From positions 1-12,323 of the forward strand of contig CAZHXK010000038.1 in assembly GCA_964536565.1 (NCBI GenBank): a DNA stretch of 12,323 nt, written 5' to 3'. The notes under the pieces are model-generated. The model was not told the origin of the DNA, did no database searches, and saw nothing but the letters and a program-made list of their open reading frames with translations. The stretch's first letter is position 1; every line of letters begins with the position of its first letter. This DNA is from GCA-002688135 sp964536565 (GTDB lineage Bacteria; Patescibacteriota; Patescibacteriia; Magasanikbacterales; GCA-002688135). Position numbers and translations under genes: made by a program. Shown here piece by piece: positions 11,738 through 12,323 of this stretch.

Positions 11738-12323
11738 ATGTCACTCAAACTCTACAATACAAAAACGCGATCAAAAGACGAATTTACTCCTATCACCAAA
11801 GGTGAAGTTGGGATGTATTCATGTGGTCCAACCGTATATTCCTCGGCGCATATCGGAAACATGCGTACCAATACTATGGCGGATGTATTGAAGCGCACAC
11901 TCATGTTTTTGGGCTACAACGTAAAACACGTCATGAATATCACAGACGTCGGTCATCTCATTTCCGAAACAGACCAAGACAAGATGGAAGAAGCAGCAAA
12001 ACGAGAGAAAAAAACAGCATGGGATATCGCAACACACTACACCGAGGAATTCATGACCGACATGCGCGCACTCAATATTCTCCCTGCCGACGAATTCCCC
12101 CGCGCGACAGACCACATCGAAGAACAAATCGCACTCATAAAAAAACTCGAAGAAAAAGGACACACATACCATACTTCCGACGGTATCTACTTCGATACAT
12201 CAACATTTAAAAAATACGGCCAACTTTCAGGGCAAAAGGCAGAAGACAAAGAAGAAGGATCGCGCGTTGCAAAAAACGAAGAAAAGAAAAATCCCACTGA
12301 CTTTGCGCTATGGAAGTTCTCTC
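11738..12323 (+). CDS. cysS: Cysteinyl-tRNA synthetase, N-terminal part (runs off the edge)
   Basis: CysRS charges tRNA(Cys) with cysteine using ATP. The 195 residues present are the N-terminal half of the class I catalytic domain. They include KLYNT, the zinc ligand Cys29 and HIGH-type motif in YSCGPTVYSSAHIGNMRT (27-44, HIGN at 38-41), NITDVGH (67-73), DKMEEAAKRE, then the DGIYFDTSTF and KNPTDFALWK blocks. The KMSKS loop and anticodon-binding part lie beyond the window. ATG 11738 gives the normal short N-terminus (MSLKLYNTKT); no SD is visible. It is the only complete-start gene on the + strand, divergent from the HD gene. A 117-codon frame on the opposite strand inside it is a shadow. Confidence 0.96.
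   Translation, partial: MSLKLYNTKTRSKDEFTPITKGEVGMYSCGPTVYSSAHIGNMRTNTMADVLKRTLMFLGYNVKHVMNITDVGHLISETDQDKMEEAAKREKKTAWDIATHYTEEFMTDMRALNILPADEFPRATDHIEEQIALIKKLEEKGHTYHTSDGIYFDTSTFKKYGQLSGQKAEDKEEGSRVAKNEEKKNPTDFALWKFS

Noticed and set aside
11819..12172. 117-codon - strand open frame within cysS
   Set aside because: The + strand frame is an unmistakable CysRS with conserved motifs; the reverse frame is Cys/Phe-rich with no start signal.

Overview
The window reads as a stretch of a small, streamlined bacterial genome, most probably a member of the Candidate Phyla Radiation (Patescibacteria). This is inferred from the sequence style of LigA, PilM, CysS and GatCA, a compact type IV pilus locus, weak or missing Shine-Dalgarno sites in the housekeeping operon, and intergenic spaces filled with short G-rich repeats. 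The standard genetic code fits: every complete gene closes with TAA or TAG and none needs TGA read as an amino acid. The exact phylum cannot be fixed from this window.

Layout, left to right. Bases 1 to about 145 encode, on the + strand, a fragment of a BNR/sortilin-like beta-propeller protein. It is fused abruptly to a truncated lgt on the - strand, which looks like an assembly chimera or rearrangement. A - strand housekeeping operon follows, transcribed ligA > gatC > gatA > LOG-family gene > lgt (5193 down to about 137): DNA ligase, two subunits of the Glu-tRNA(Gln)/Asp-tRNA(Asn) amidotransferase, a nucleotide phosphoribohydrolase-like protein and the lipoprotein-modifying transferase. gatB is not here. 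Next is a single-gene unit for an unrecognised protein (5271-6031), which appears frameshifted near its start.

The - strand pilus cluster runs pilM > CheY-like receiver > pseudopilin > prepilin peptidase (8992 down to 6176). A 116-bp nested palindrome lies between pilM and the receiver gene. Beyond it are three more single-gene units, all on the - strand: an unrecognised protein (9105-9737), a YvcK/CofD-like protein (9841-10854) and an HD-domain protein whose C-terminus appears frameshifted (10958-11521). cysS starts divergently at 11738 and runs off the right edge.

Two gene styles alternate. The single-gene units have recognisable sigma70-type promoters with 17-nt spacers, SD sites about 6 nt before ATG, and intrinsic terminators. 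The ligA operon has no clear SD sites, and heptameric TAGGGTN-like arrays sit in its gaps. Junctions between units are very tight: in one, the -35 box of the next gene lies inside the previous gene's terminator hairpin; in two others, the next promoter begins at the previous terminator's T-run. No wholly new system can be claimed. The best leads are the heptamer/G-quadruplex arrays, the merged terminator-promoter junctions, two matching -1 frameshifts in single-gene units, and unusual LigA residues. No gap exceeds 300 bases; the largest, 150 bases each, hold a repeat (2648-2797) and a divergent intergenic region (11588-11737).
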